NCBI RefSeq assembly: GCF_024169315.1
Contig: NZ_JALJWR010000001.1
Location: 6,064,501-6,128,500 of the forward strand
Direction: 5' to 3'
DNA length: 64,000 nt
Source of the DNA: Pseudomonas migulae
GTDB lineage: Bacteria > Pseudomonadota > Gammaproteobacteria > Pseudomonadales > Pseudomonadaceae
Below the pieces are notes generated by a model that did no database searches, was not told where the DNA came from, and saw only the letters and a program-made list of their open reading frames with translations. Both the position numbers and the translations under genes were made by a program. Shown in pieces: positions 25,290 to 34,154 of the stretch; positions within the stretch are counted from its first letter, which is position 1; each line of letters begins with the position of its first letter.

Positions 25290-25994
25290 TCAACGGTTGG
25301 TGGTGGATTTCGACGCCGTCGCCACCGTCCCGCTACCACAATTGATATACGAAGACTTCTTCAACCAGCGCTGATCCGGGTAGTACGAAAACAACAACTG
25401 CCCGCCTTTCATCGAATCAATCAGCTTGTGCGCAATCGCCGGCCGTACCGCCGGGCAGCCCAGGCTTCTGCCGATTCGGCCATTGGCCCGTGCGAGCACC
25501 GGACTGACGTAAGGCGCGCCATGAATCACGATCGCCCGGTCGAACGCATTGTCGTTGAAACCCGGCTCCAGGCCTTCCATGCGCAGCGAATAACCGTTCT
25601 GCCCGACATAGCTCTGTTGCGTGCGATACAGCCCGAGGCTGGTGGCGAAGCTTTCATTCTGATTGGAGAAATTGACGGCCATGTTTTCGCCGCTGTTGCG
25701 ACCATGGGCGACCAGTTCATGAAACAGCAACTTGCGCTTCTTTAAATCGAATACCCAGAGGCGCTGTTCGGTGGAAGGCAGGGAATAATCAATCACCGCA
25801 AGTCTTTGGACAGGCGCAGCACCTTGAGCGATGCTGCATTGCGAGGCGCGAACGGCGAGGTTAATGACGTTGGCGTTGGCTTTCGGGGCCGCTTTGATGA
25901 GGGCGGCCGCGAGTGAATCGGCGTAGGCTAACGGTACGGACATTGCAGTCAATAGCAGGGCCGGCAGCAGATAGCCAATACGTAGTGGCGCCAT
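25290..25994 (-). CDS. YkuD-like murein L,D-transpeptidase family protein, exported
   Basis: A 234-residue protein with a signal peptide (about 1-25, ...SVPLAYA) and a C-terminal catalytic-type domain of the YkuD_2 family. The motif AIVIHGAPYVSP...GRIGRSLGCPAVRP has the expected His and the nucleophilic Cys in GCPAV. An N-terminal region (about 30-70) has a disulfide-capable Cys pair with INCGSG at the end. It probably acts on peptidoglycan peptides in the periplasm. Divergent from a larger L,D-transpeptidase gene, sharing an 81-bp promoter gap. Confidence 0.82.
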   Translation of the reverse strand: MAPLRIGYLLPALLLTAMSVPLAYADSLAAALIKAAPKANANVINLAVRASQCSIAQGAAPVQRLAVIDYSLPSTEQRLWVFDLKKRKLLFHELVAHGRNSGENMAVNFSNQNESFATSLGLYRTQQSYVGQNGYSLRMEGLEPGFNDNAFDRAIVIHGAPYVSPVLARANGRIGRSLGCPAVRPAIAHKLIDSMKGGQLLFSYYPDQRWLKKSSYINCGSGTVATASKSTTNR

Positions 25995-26075
25995 ATAGAT
26001 GTCTCATCATGTTAAGTTCGAGTCTAGCAGTGCAATGAAAGCCAGGCGTTGAATGCGGGAGATTAAGGATTATCC

Positions 26076-27818
26076 ATGGTGCTTTTAACAAGGTTATTCG
26101 TCATAAGCCGCGTATTTTTTATGGGCTTTCTGATCAGCGGCACGGCGCTTGCGGAAACTTCGCCGATTGAGCCGGTAATTGCGCCTAGCTCCGTTATCGA
26201 GGCCGAAGCAGAAGATAACGTCGGTCAGGCGATTCAGGCGTCGCTGGAGCCCCTGAAAACCGCGTTTCCGCCGTTGCTGACCGCGCCGCGTCATCGGCGC
26301 GTGGATGTCAGCCGTCTGGTCATGGATTTTTATACGCATCGCGCTTATCGCGCAGCGTGGACGGATGACCGCGACGTCGCACAATTGATCGCCAGCCTGA
26401 ACGCGACTGAAGCCGATGGTTTGAACCCGACGGATTTTCATATCGATGAGCTGGTCCGGTCCCAGGCCACAATGCAGACCACACCGGTCACCCCCGAGCA
26501 GCGGGCGGCCTTTGATTTGGCGACGACGCATACCTTCATTACCGCGCTGCTGCAGTTGCGGCGGGGCAAGGTCGATCCTTCGCGGCTCGACATTCACTGG
26601 AATTTTGACGCCAATGGCGTCGACCCGCGCGACGACGTCAATGCGTTCTTCGCGGCGCTCGACAATCACGATGTCGCGAAGGCGTTTGCCATCGCTCCGC
26701 CGCAAGAAGCGGTGTACGGGGGGTTGCGTCAGGCGCTGGCGCAACTGCGCGGTATTCGTGATCGGGGCGGTTGGCCGCAAGTGGTCGTCGACCATTCGCT
26801 CAAGCCTGGCATGGACGAACCGGCTGTCGCGCAGTTGCGCGCGAGGATGGTTGCGGCAGGTTTTCTCGATCCGCGACTGGTCCGCGGTACGAAGTACGAC
26901 GGCGCCGTCACCGCCGCAGTGAAAAAGTATCAGAACGAGCAATACCTCGGAGCGGATGGCATGGCGGGGGCGACCACGCTGGCGGCCTTGAATGTGCCCG
27001 TGGATGCGCGCATTGACCAGGTTCGCGTGAACATGGAGCGCGCGCGCTGGCTGCTTTACAAACTTCAAGGCACGTTCGTTATCGTTGATATCGCCGGCTA
27101 CAAAGTGGCGATGTACCGCGATGGTCAGCCGATCTGGCGATCCCGGGTGCAGGTCGGTAAAGCGGCGCGCAATACGCCGATCTTTCAGGCGCAGATCACC
27201 TACATCACGTTTAATCCGACCTGGACGGTGCCACCGACGATTCTCAAGGAAGACGTGCTGCCGAAGATTCAGAGCAATCCCGGTTACCTGGCCGCCAACC
27301 GTATTCGCGTGATCGATCGCGAAGGCAACGAGCTGGATCCGGCGGGCGTCGACTGGACCCACCCGCGTGGCATCAGCTTGCGCCAGGATGCCGGGCCCGA
27401 GAGTTCGCTGGGCCAGGTGGTGATCCGCTTCCCCAACGACTACGCGATTTACCTTCACGACACGCCGCATCGCGAGTTGTTTGCCAAGACTGTTCGCGCG
27501 ACCAGTTCGGGCTGCATCCGGGTGGAGAATCCGCTGCAACTGGTGGAGTTGTTGTTCAACGACCCGGTTAAATGGAACAGTGCCGGTATTCAGAAACAGC
27601 TGGCCAACGGCAAGACCGAGAACATTCGGCTGCCGGTGAAAGTGCCGGTGCTGTTGGCCTATTGGACGGTCGATTTGGGCAGCGACGGGCGCGTGGCATT
27701 CAAGCCCGATGTGTACGGCTACGATGCACCCGTGTTGCGGGCATTGAATCGACCTGCGCAAATGCCGGTGCTGAATCTGCATGCGGCGACGACCTCGGCG
27801 GGGACGGGGCAGCCGTAA
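26076..27818 (+). CDS. L,D-transpeptidase, YcbB/LdtD type
   Basis: A 580-residue exported enzyme that would form 3-3 peptidoglycan cross-links. Signal peptide about 1-27 (...SGTALA), an N-terminal scaffold domain at about 60-220, a peptidoglycan-binding domain at about 245-310 (AVAQLRARMVAAGFL...AVKKYQNEQYLGADGMAG), then the YkuD catalytic domain at about 330-500 with HDTPHRELF and the active-site SSGCIRVENP (Cys). Length and order match the YcbB family. Start ATG 26076, which is preceded only by a weak ribosome-binding site. Confidence 0.92.
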   Translation: MVLLTRLFVISRVFFMGFLISGTALAETSPIEPVIAPSSVIEAEAEDNVGQAIQASLEPLKTAFPPLLTAPRHRRVDVSRLVMDFYTHRAYRAAWTDDRDVAQLIASLNATEADGLNPTDFHIDELVRSQATMQTTPVTPEQRAAFDLATTHTFITALLQLRRGKVDPSRLDIHWNFDANGVDPRDDVNAFFAALDNHDVAKAFAIAPPQEAVYGGLRQALAQLRGIRDRGGWPQVVVDHSLKPGMDEPAVAQLRARMVAAGFLDPRLVRGTKYDGAVTAAVKKYQNEQYLGADGMAGATTLAALNVPVDARIDQVRVNMERARWLLYKLQGTFVIVDIAGYKVAMYRDGQPIWRSRVQVGKAARNTPIFQAQITYITFNPTWTVPPTILKEDVLPKIQSNPGYLAANRIRVIDREGNELDPAGVDWTHPRGISLRQDAGPESSLGQVVIRFPNDYAIYLHDTPHRELFAKTVRATSSGCIRVENPLQLVELLFNDPVKWNSAGIQKQLANGKTENIRLPVKVPVLLAYWTVDLGSDGRVAFKPDVYGYDAPVLRALNRPAQMPVLNLHAATTSAGTGQP

Positions 27819-27911
27819 TGGCCGTCAACCGTTCGGCGCTTGCCCGTGGGATCCGAAGAGCGGCAGGGTCAACGCGCACTTGAAAATGACGCCTTGAGGC
27901 TGAGCGGCGTA

Positions 27912-27944
27912 GGGAAATGGGCGTTCATGTCACGCCCATTTCTC
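27912..27944. terminator. Hairpin between convergent ldt and lysR-type genes
   Basis: GAAATGGGCGT (27914-27924) pairs with ACGCCCATTTC (27932-27942) around a 7-base loop. The T-run is weak, so this is a likely but not certain terminator. Confidence 0.5.
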
Positions 27945-27948
27945 CTGT

Positions 27949-28791
27949 TCAAACCTTGCCCAGCTCCTCCCGCAAAAACGCCACCAGCCCTCGCTGCAAT
28001 CCAGTCAGCGCGCCTTCCCGACTGATCAACGCCAACTCTGTCGGTGGCAGGTCCGGCAGGTCCGTGCACACAGTGTGCTCTGGCAACACCGCCGAAGCGG
28101 GCAGCACCGAGAGACCCAACCCGGACGCCACCGCCGCCTGAATCCCCGTCAGACTGTGGCTGCCAAACGCAACCCGCCACGGTCGCTGGGCCACATCCAG
28201 CAGGCGGATCGCCCGTTGCCGGTAAATGCAGCCCTGCGGAAACAACGCCAGTGGCAAGACTCCCTGGGTTGAGTCGACCCCCGCACCCTTGACCCACACC
28301 AGCGCTTCCGGCCACGCCGCCCAACTGGGGCCGCTGTCCGGTTCACGTTTGACCAGTGCGATATCGATGGCGCCCGTGGCGAGCTTCTGCTTGAGATCGG
28401 TGCTCATGCCGCTGACGGTTTCCAGCCGCGCTTCAGGTCGGCTGCGGTTGAAGCCCGCGAGGATCACGGCCATACGCCGTGCATCAAAATCCTCCGGTAC
28501 GCCGATGCGCAGGATCTCCAGGTCGAGGTCGCTGGCGAGGGCTTCCACCGCCTCCGAAGACAGGGCCAGCAGGCGCCGTGCATAGTGAATCAGCATCTCG
28601 CCGTGCTCGGTGACGCTGATGTTCTGCCCGGTGCGGTCGCGAAGCAGCAGCGCATGCCCGACCAGTTCTTCCAGCTTGCGAACCTGTTGGCTCACGGTGG
28701 ATTGGGTGCGGTGCACACGCTCGGCAGCGCGGGTGAAGCTACCCTCGTCCACCACGCAGACGAAGGTCTTGAGCAGTTCGAGATCGAGCAT
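27949..28791 (-). CDS. LysR-family transcriptional regulator
   Basis: A 280-residue LTTR. The winged HTH covers residues 1-60 (DLELLKTFVCVVDEGSFTRAAERVHRTQSTVSQQVRKLEEL); the effector-binding domain follows, with LEILRIGVPEDFD at the start of the first lobe. It is divergent from the HAD-aldolase pair, the usual arrangement for an LTTR and its target operon, with 102 bp between the starts. The inducer is unknown. Confidence 0.92.
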   Translation of the reverse strand: MLDLELLKTFVCVVDEGSFTRAAERVHRTQSTVSQQVRKLEELVGHALLLRDRTGQNISVTEHGEMLIHYARRLLALSSEAVEALASDLDLEILRIGVPEDFDARRMAVILAGFNRSRPEARLETVSGMSTDLKQKLATGAIDIALVKREPDSGPSWAAWPEALVWVKGAGVDSTQGVLPLALFPQGCIYRQRAIRLLDVAQRPWRVAFGSHSLTGIQAAVASGLGLSVLPASAVLPEHTVCTDLPDLPPTELALISREGALTGLQRGLVAFLREELGKV

Positions 28792-28893
28792 GGCGGCTCC
28801 CTTGATATTCGATTTACCACTGACGAGTCGATATTAATTTAATTTCACACTATCACTGTTCGCTCGTAACCTGAAGATCACCTTTCAGAGGGC

Positions 28894-29604
28894 ATGAACA
28901 TGACACTCAAAAACACCCCGCGCCCCGAGTGGCTGACCTTCGATTGCTACGGCACGCTGATTCAATGGGATGAAGGCTTGAAAGCCGTGGCCGCGCAGAT
29001 CCTGCGTGACAAGGGGGACCACACCGTTGATGTCGATCGCCTGATCGAGGTGTATGACCGGCACGAACACCGACTGGAGCAGACACCGCCGCATCGTTCG
29101 TTCCGTCAGTTGAGCACCCTTGGGCTGCAATTGGCGTTGGAGGAATTGGGATTGGCGAGCTCGGCCGAAGACAGTCAACGGCTGGCGGCGGCTATCCCGA
29201 AGATGCCGCCGTTTCCCGAGGTGATCGATACGCTCGCCCGGCTCAAGGCGATGGGTTTCAAGTTGTGCATCGTCTCCAACACCGATGACGACATCATCGC
29301 CGGCAATGTGGCGCAACTCGGTGGGCACATCGATCGGGTCATCACCGCCCAGCAGGCCGGCGCCTACAAGCCGAATCCACGGCTGTTCGACTACGCTCAC
29401 GAGCAGCTTGGCGTCAGTCGTGACCAGGTAGTGCATATTTGCGCGAGCCCGACGCTGGACCACGCCGCCGCGCGTGACATGCATTTTCGCTGTGTGTGGA
29501 TCGACCGCGGCACCGGTCGTCAATTGCTGCCCGACTATCAACCCGATGCGATTGTGAGCACGCTGGATCAAGTCGTGCCTCTGTTCGAATCCCTTGGCTG
29601 GTAA
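28894..29604 (+). CDS. HAD superfamily hydrolase, haloacid dehalogenase type II-like
   Basis: A 236-residue HAD enzyme with all core motifs: nucleophile and acid in TFDCYGTLI (about residue 16), Ser/Thr in IVSNTDDD, Lys in AGAYKPNPRLF and the acidic loop in ASPTLDHAAARD. It resembles L-2-haloacid dehalogenases, but the Asn expected two residues after the motif Ser is Thr here, so real dehalogenation is doubtful and a phosphatase is possible. Starts ATG 28894 and 28900 are both feasible. It is followed 17 bp later by a class II aldolase gene. Confidence 0.8.
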   Translation: MNMTLKNTPRPEWLTFDCYGTLIQWDEGLKAVAAQILRDKGDHTVDVDRLIEVYDRHEHRLEQTPPHRSFRQLSTLGLQLALEELGLASSAEDSQRLAAAIPKMPPFPEVIDTLARLKAMGFKLCIVSNTDDDIIAGNVAQLGGHIDRVITAQQAGAYKPNPRLFDYAHEQLGVSRDQVVHICASPTLDHAAARDMHFRCVWIDRGTGRQLLPDYQPDAIVSTLDQVVPLFESLGW

Positions 29605-29621
29605 ACCCCGGAGTCATTGCC

Positions 29622-30413
29622 ATGGCACACACCCTTGCCGGCGGTAACCGTTCCGCACGCTACTCCGACCTGAACCTCGATTCGCCGGCTGTCATCACGG
29701 CGCGCACCGAGCTGGCGGCGTGCTTTCAACTGGCGGCCCTGCATGGGCTGGAGGAGGGGATCTGCAACCACTTTTCCGCCATGGTGCCGGGGCGCGATGA
29801 TCTGTTTTTCGTGAACCCCTATGGCTACGCGTTTGCAGAAGTCACCGCAGACAACCTGCTGGTCTGCGACTTCCACGGCAACGTCGTGGCCGGCGAGGGC
29901 CAGCCCGAGGCGACCGCGTTCTACATCCACGCCCGCCTGCACAAACAGCTGCCGAGGGTGAAAGTGGCGTTTCACACGCACATGCCGCACGCCACGGCGT
30001 TGTGTTTGCTGCAAGGCCCGCCGCTGCTGTGGCTGGGGCAAACAGCGTTGAAATTCTACGGGCGTACAGCGGTGGACGAGCACTACAACGGCCTGGCCCT
30101 CGATGAATCCGAAGGTGACCGGATTGCCAGCGTCATGGGCAATGCCGACGTGCTGTTTCTGAAAAACCACGGCGTGATCGTCGCCGGGCCGACCATTGCC
30201 GAAGCCTGGGACGATCTGTACTACCTGGAGCGCGCCGCCCAGGTGCAATTGATGGCGATGGCGACCCAGCGCGATCTCAAGCCGGTGCCTCACGCCATTG
30301 CGCAACGCGCCTACGAGCAAATGCGCCTTGGCGATGCGGAAAGTGCGCGGGCGCATTTGCACAGTGCGATGCGACGCCTGACCAAAGGACAATTGCCCCA
30401 TACCATCCCGTAG
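29622..30413 (+). CDS. Class II aldolase/adducin family protein
   Basis: A 263-residue Zn-dependent class II aldolase/adducin fold. Seen: GLEEGICNHFSAMVPG (substrate phosphate loop), the catalytic acid region PEATAFYIHARLHKQ, metal-binding HTHMPHA and FLKNHGVIVAG with the third His. The start is ATG 29622, with CCGGAG ahead. The family covers sugar-phosphate aldolases and decarboxylases; the substrate cannot be assigned. The HAD gene upstream and divergent LysR gene suggest one small catabolic unit. Confidence 0.85.
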   Translation: MAHTLAGGNRSARYSDLNLDSPAVITARTELAACFQLAALHGLEEGICNHFSAMVPGRDDLFFVNPYGYAFAEVTADNLLVCDFHGNVVAGEGQPEATAFYIHARLHKQLPRVKVAFHTHMPHATALCLLQGPPLLWLGQTALKFYGRTAVDEHYNGLALDESEGDRIASVMGNADVLFLKNHGVIVAGPTIAEAWDDLYYLERAAQVQLMAMATQRDLKPVPHAIAQRAYEQMRLGDAESARAHLHSAMRRLTKGQLPHTIP

Positions 30414-30478
30414 ACTAAGCTCGCAAACATTAAGGGTTTTGGGCCTTCGCCCTTGCCTTACCCTTGCAGGACGAGCTT

Positions 30479-32050
30479 TTGCCTATCTCTCATGACGACC
30501 CGGGCCACACCAGTGGCATCGCTTTGAAACGGCTCCCCCTGCGCAAGGCGGCGGTGCTGTTTATTGTGGTGGTGTGTCTGAGCCTGTGTGGTTTGCTTTA
30601 TCTGCAACTGGAGCAATCGCGCCGGCACGATCTGGCGGTGGCCGAAGTGGCGTCATCGAACCTCACGCGCGCCATGGCGCAGCAGGCCGAAGACACGTTC
30701 ATGAAAGCCGATCTGGTCCTGACCAGTCTGGCGGACTGGATTCAGGTCGACGGGTTTGCCCACGTGCAGATCCCGCGTCTACAGAAAACGTTTGCCCGGC
30801 GCGTCCAGGCTCTCAGTCAGTTGCACGGGATCTTCCTGTTCGATCAAAAGGGGCAATGGGTCGTCACCTCCTTCGAAGATTTACCCCGTGGCCCCGGCGT
30901 GGCGGACCGCGACTATTTCCTGTTTCACCAACAGAACGTTTCGTCCCTGGCACACATCGGGCCCGCAGTTCGCAGTCGCGTGAATGGCGAGTGGATCATC
31001 CCGGTGTCAAAACGGGTCAACGACAAGGACGGCCATTTCCAGGGCGTTTTGCTGGCCGGCATCAAAATGTCCTACTTCGATCAGTTTTTCAAAAGCTTCA
31101 GCATCGATGACGACGGCTCCATGTTCCTCGCGCTGACCGACGGAACGCTGCTGGCGCGACGGCCGTTTGTGGAATCACAGATTGGCCAGTCACTGGCCAA
31201 AGGGGCGATTTTCAGCAAGTACCTGACGGGCGCAATGTCCGGCAACGCCATGATCGGTTCTGTGCTCGATGGCACCGTTCGCTTGCATGGCTACCGGCAA
31301 CTCGACGCCTATCCGGTGGTGGTGTCGGCAGCCTCGTCCAGGGATTCGATTCTCAAGGGTTGGTATGACACGGCGCTTAAATCCAGCGTCATTGTGGCGC
31401 TGGTTGTGCTGGGTGTGGGGTTGTTCGGTTGGGTGTTCGTGCGCCAGGTGCGCCTCGGTGAGCGGGTCGAGAAGGATTTGCGCAAGGCCAAGGAGGCGCT
31501 GAAGCTGATCGCGACCCATGACAGTCTCACCGGCCTGGCCAATCGCCGACTGTTCGAGCAGGCGCTGGCCATCGAGTTTGGCCGTGGCGCCCGGCAGTCG
31601 AGTTCGCTGAGCCTGATCATGCTCGATATCGATTACTTCAAGCGCTACAACGACGCTTACGGCCACGTCGCAGGTGACCATTGCCTGGCCGAAGTGGCGA
31701 GGGCGGTGAAGAGTTGTTGCCATCGAACCGCCGACCTGGCGGTGCGTTACGGCGGCGAGGAGTTCGCCGTGCTACTGCCGGATACCGATGTTCACGGTGC
31801 GCTGGTGATTGCCGAGCAGATCCGCCGTAGTGTCATGGCCAAGAACATTAGCCATAGCGGTGCGCCCAGCGGTTTCGTGACGGTTAGCCTGGGCTGCTAT
31901 GCCTTCGTACCGACGCGCCTGGATAGCACTGAAGTGTTCATCGGGCGTGCGGATGCGGCTTTGTATCAGGCCAAGCATTCCGGGCGAAACCGTTCGGCGG
32001 TGTTGTCGATGGACGGTGGCGTCGGGGAATTGATGCGCTCGGATCGCTGA
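30479..32050 (+). CDS. Membrane diguanylate cyclase with periplasmic Cache sensor
   Basis: About 523 residues. Transmembrane helix near 20-40 (VLFIVVVCLSLCGLLYL), a periplasmic double-Cache-like sensor at about 45-290 (GIFLFDQKGQWVVTSF; DRDYFLFHQQN; GEWIIPVSKRVNDKDG), a second helix near 305-325, then a GGDEF domain. The active site GGEEF is intact, and the inhibitory site RTAD lies five residues before it, so product feedback is likely. No ATG is available: TTG 30479 behind AGGACGAG is chosen, and TTG 30464 is the alternative. Confidence 0.88.
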   Translation: MPISHDDPGHTSGIALKRLPLRKAAVLFIVVVCLSLCGLLYLQLEQSRRHDLAVAEVASSNLTRAMAQQAEDTFMKADLVLTSLADWIQVDGFAHVQIPRLQKTFARRVQALSQLHGIFLFDQKGQWVVTSFEDLPRGPGVADRDYFLFHQQNVSSLAHIGPAVRSRVNGEWIIPVSKRVNDKDGHFQGVLLAGIKMSYFDQFFKSFSIDDDGSMFLALTDGTLLARRPFVESQIGQSLAKGAIFSKYLTGAMSGNAMIGSVLDGTVRLHGYRQLDAYPVVVSAASSRDSILKGWYDTALKSSVIVALVVLGVGLFGWVFVRQVRLGERVEKDLRKAKEALKLIATHDSLTGLANRRLFEQALAIEFGRGARQSSSLSLIMLDIDYFKRYNDAYGHVAGDHCLAEVARAVKSCCHRTADLAVRYGGEEFAVLLPDTDVHGALVIAEQIRRSVMAKNISHSGAPSGFVTVSLGCYAFVPTRLDSTEVFIGRADAALYQAKHSGRNRSAVLSMDGGVGELMRSDR

Positions 32051-32104
32051 GATGACGTCGGCTTGGCGACCCGCGATTTGACCTCGCGGGTCGCTTGCAC
32101 GTGT

Positions 32105-32440
32105 TCAACTACCGCCTGTTCCGCCTCCGGCACCGCCGGTCCCACCGCCCGCTGCACCGGTGCCACCCCCCGCACCGGAACCGCTGGAGCTGCCTGTTCC
32201 GCCCGTTCCGCCGGAGCTGCCGCTTGAGGAGCCCGAGCCGCCATCGCCCTTGTTACCGCCATCGCCGCTGTGGCCGCCGGAAGGTGCACTGGGGTTATTG
32301 TTGGGCGCCATCGTCGAGCCGCCCGTCGATCCGGATTGGGTGCCGGTGGCGTCTGTGCCGTCACCCGACGCTGCGAAAGCGCTCGCGGATGCCGCCGCCA
32401 ACAGGCTCGCCAGCAACAGTGAAGTGAATTTGATGTTCAT
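32105..32440 (-). CDS. Secreted Gly/Ser/Thr-rich low-complexity protein
   Basis: A 111-residue precursor with a signal peptide of about 23 residues (MNIKFTSLLLASLLAAASASAFA). The mature part is almost wholly G, S, T, A and N (SGSSSGSSGGTGGTGSSSG...), without Cys or a hydrophobic core, so it should be disordered. Codon usage gives a GC-rich repeat. Many pseudomonads carry such hypothetical secreted proteins. No partner genes; the function is unknown. Confidence 0.65.
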   Translation of the reverse strand: MNIKFTSLLLASLLAAASASAFAASGDGTDATGTQSGSTGGSTMAPNNNPSAPSGGHSGDGGNKGDGGSGSSSGSSGGTGGTGSSSGSGAGGGTGAAGGGTGGAGGGTGGS

Positions 32441-32532
32441 CAGGGTGCGTCTCCAAAGATGAGTCGTTACCTGATGTTGGTGTGAAGGGCTGTGGGGTTG
32501 GTGCCGATTGGATGACGAGCGGTCGTCGAGGA

Positions 32533-33120
32533 TCAGCGGCGACCGTAATCAGCAAGCTTTTGCTCGAGGTTCTGCCGCACTTGCGGCCATTCATCATCGA
32601 TGATGCTGAACCGCACCGAGTTGCGTTTTCGGCCGTCGGGCATGATCCGTTCGTGGCGCACGATTCCTTCCTGCTGCGCCCCTAGCCTGAGGATGGCGTT
32701 GCGTGATTTCTGGTTGTTTTCGTCGGTGGTGAATTGCACCCGCACACAGTCCAGCACGTCGAAGGCAAAGCGCAGCATCAGGTATTTGGCTTCGGTGTTG
32801 ACGAAGGTTTTTTGCCCGCGGGCCGAGATCCAGCTGCTGCCGATTTCGAGCTTGCGGTTGAGCCGGTCGATTTTCCAGAAGCGCGTCGAGCCGATGACCT
32901 CGCCGGTGTCGTTCAGCACAATGACGAAGGGCAGGACGGTGCCGGCATCCCGGCCGTCCAGGGCTTTTTTCAGGTAGCTGTCGACGGTGCTCGCAGAGGG
33001 CACGACGGTGACAGTCAGGTTCCACAGTTCGCCGTCAGTGGCGGCGTGTACCAATGCGTCGGCGTCGCTGTATTGCAGCGGGCGCAGGCTGATTCCGTGG
33101 CCTTTCAGTGTGGTTTCCAT
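32533..33120 (-). CDS. GNAT-family N-acetyltransferase (RimJ/RimL type)
   Basis: A 195-residue protein starting METTLKGHGISLRPLQYSDADAL. RimJ/L-like features include IGSTRFWKIDRLNRKLEIGSSWI and the cofactor and substrate region QKTFVNTEAKYLMLRFAFDVLDCVRVQFTTDENNQKSR. ATG 33120 is the natural N-terminus; frames extending upstream give an implausible leader. It probably acetylates an amine or a protein N-terminus. Divergent from xthA. Confidence 0.85.
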   Translation of the reverse strand: METTLKGHGISLRPLQYSDADALVHAATDGELWNLTVTVVPSASTVDSYLKKALDGRDAGTVLPFVIVLNDTGEVIGSTRFWKIDRLNRKLEIGSSWISARGQKTFVNTEAKYLMLRFAFDVLDCVRVQFTTDENNQKSRNAILRLGAQQEGIVRHERIMPDGRKRNSVRFSIIDDEWPQVRQNLEQKLADYGRR

Positions 33121-33247
33121 GACAGCGGTTTTCTCGGCAGATCGGGCGGGCGTCGGGCGGCTATTACGCCGTACTTGAGATGGCCGACGCAACCACCGGA
33201 ATGCCTGGATGTCACACACTGAACACACCTGTCCGGAGTGCTGGCCC

Positions 33248-34042
33248 ATGAAGAATCTGCGAATCGCCACGTTCAACGTCAATGGCATGCGCGCCCGGCT
33301 GCCGAACCTGCTGGCCTGGCTGGAGCGGGAGAAACCGGACATCGCCTGCTTGCAGGAGCTCAAGTCGGTGGACAGTGCATTTCCTGCCGCAGAACTCGAG
33401 GCTGCCGGCTACGGCGCGATATGGCAGGGGCAGTCATCGTGGAACGGGGTGGCCATTCTGGCGCGGGATGCACAACCACTGGAGAGTCGCCGTGGTTTGC
33501 CGGGCGACGACGGCGATACCCACAGTCGGTATCTGGAGGCTGCCGTGCACGGTGTGCTGGTGGGCTGTCTGTATCTGCCAAACGGCAATCCGCAGCCAGG
33601 GCCGAAGTTCGATTACAAGCTGGCCTGGTTCGAGCGGCTGATCGCCTATGCCAAGGATCTCCAGGGCAGCGAACATCCGGTGGTACTGGCCGGCGACTAC
33701 AACGTGGTGCCGACTGACCTGGACATCTATAACCCGAGGTCCTGGCTCAAGGATGCGCTGCTGCAACCGGAAAGCCGCGCGTGTTATCAACGGTTGCTGG
33801 ATCAGGGCTGGACCGATTCCCTGCGCCATCTGTATCCAGAGGATCGGCTCTACACCTTCTGGGACTATTTCCGACAACACTGGCAGAAAAACTCCGGGTT
33901 GCGCATCGATCATCTGTTGCTCAATCCGGCGCTGAGTCCTTATTTGCAAGAGGCCGGTGTCGATGCGTGGGTGCGTAACGAATCGCATGCCAGCGACCAT
34001 GCCCCTACGTGGATTCAACTGGGTTCGCGCAAGCGCCGTTGA
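33248..34042 (+). CDS. xthA: Exodeoxyribonuclease III
   Basis: A 264-residue AP endonuclease/3' exonuclease in base-excision repair. EEP-fold motifs: IATFNVNGMRAR, metal-binding Glu in CLQELKSVD, AGDYNVVPTDLDI (Asp/Asn), DYFRQHWQKNSGLRIDHLL and the catalytic SDHAPTWI. ATG 33248 gives the standard N-terminus (MKNLRIATFNVNG). Confidence 0.94.
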   Translation: MKNLRIATFNVNGMRARLPNLLAWLEREKPDIACLQELKSVDSAFPAAELEAAGYGAIWQGQSSWNGVAILARDAQPLESRRGLPGDDGDTHSRYLEAAVHGVLVGCLYLPNGNPQPGPKFDYKLAWFERLIAYAKDLQGSEHPVVLAGDYNVVPTDLDIYNPRSWLKDALLQPESRACYQRLLDQGWTDSLRHLYPEDRLYTFWDYFRQHWQKNSGLRIDHLLLNPALSPYLQEAGVDAWVRNESHASDHAPTWIQLGSRKRR

Positions 34043-34154
34043 ATTACCGCGTGGGGCGATTGGCGAAATCAATTGTCGGTCGGACCGCTTTTTCCCTTAT
34101 ACATGGCGCCCATCGGCGGAGAGATCCGCGGCCCCAATGCATAAGGATCGAGCA

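Noticed and set aside
26094..27782. A 562-codon minus-strand frame opposite the L,D-transpeptidase gene
   Set aside because: Antisense to a clear YcbB-type gene; composition without domain motifs.
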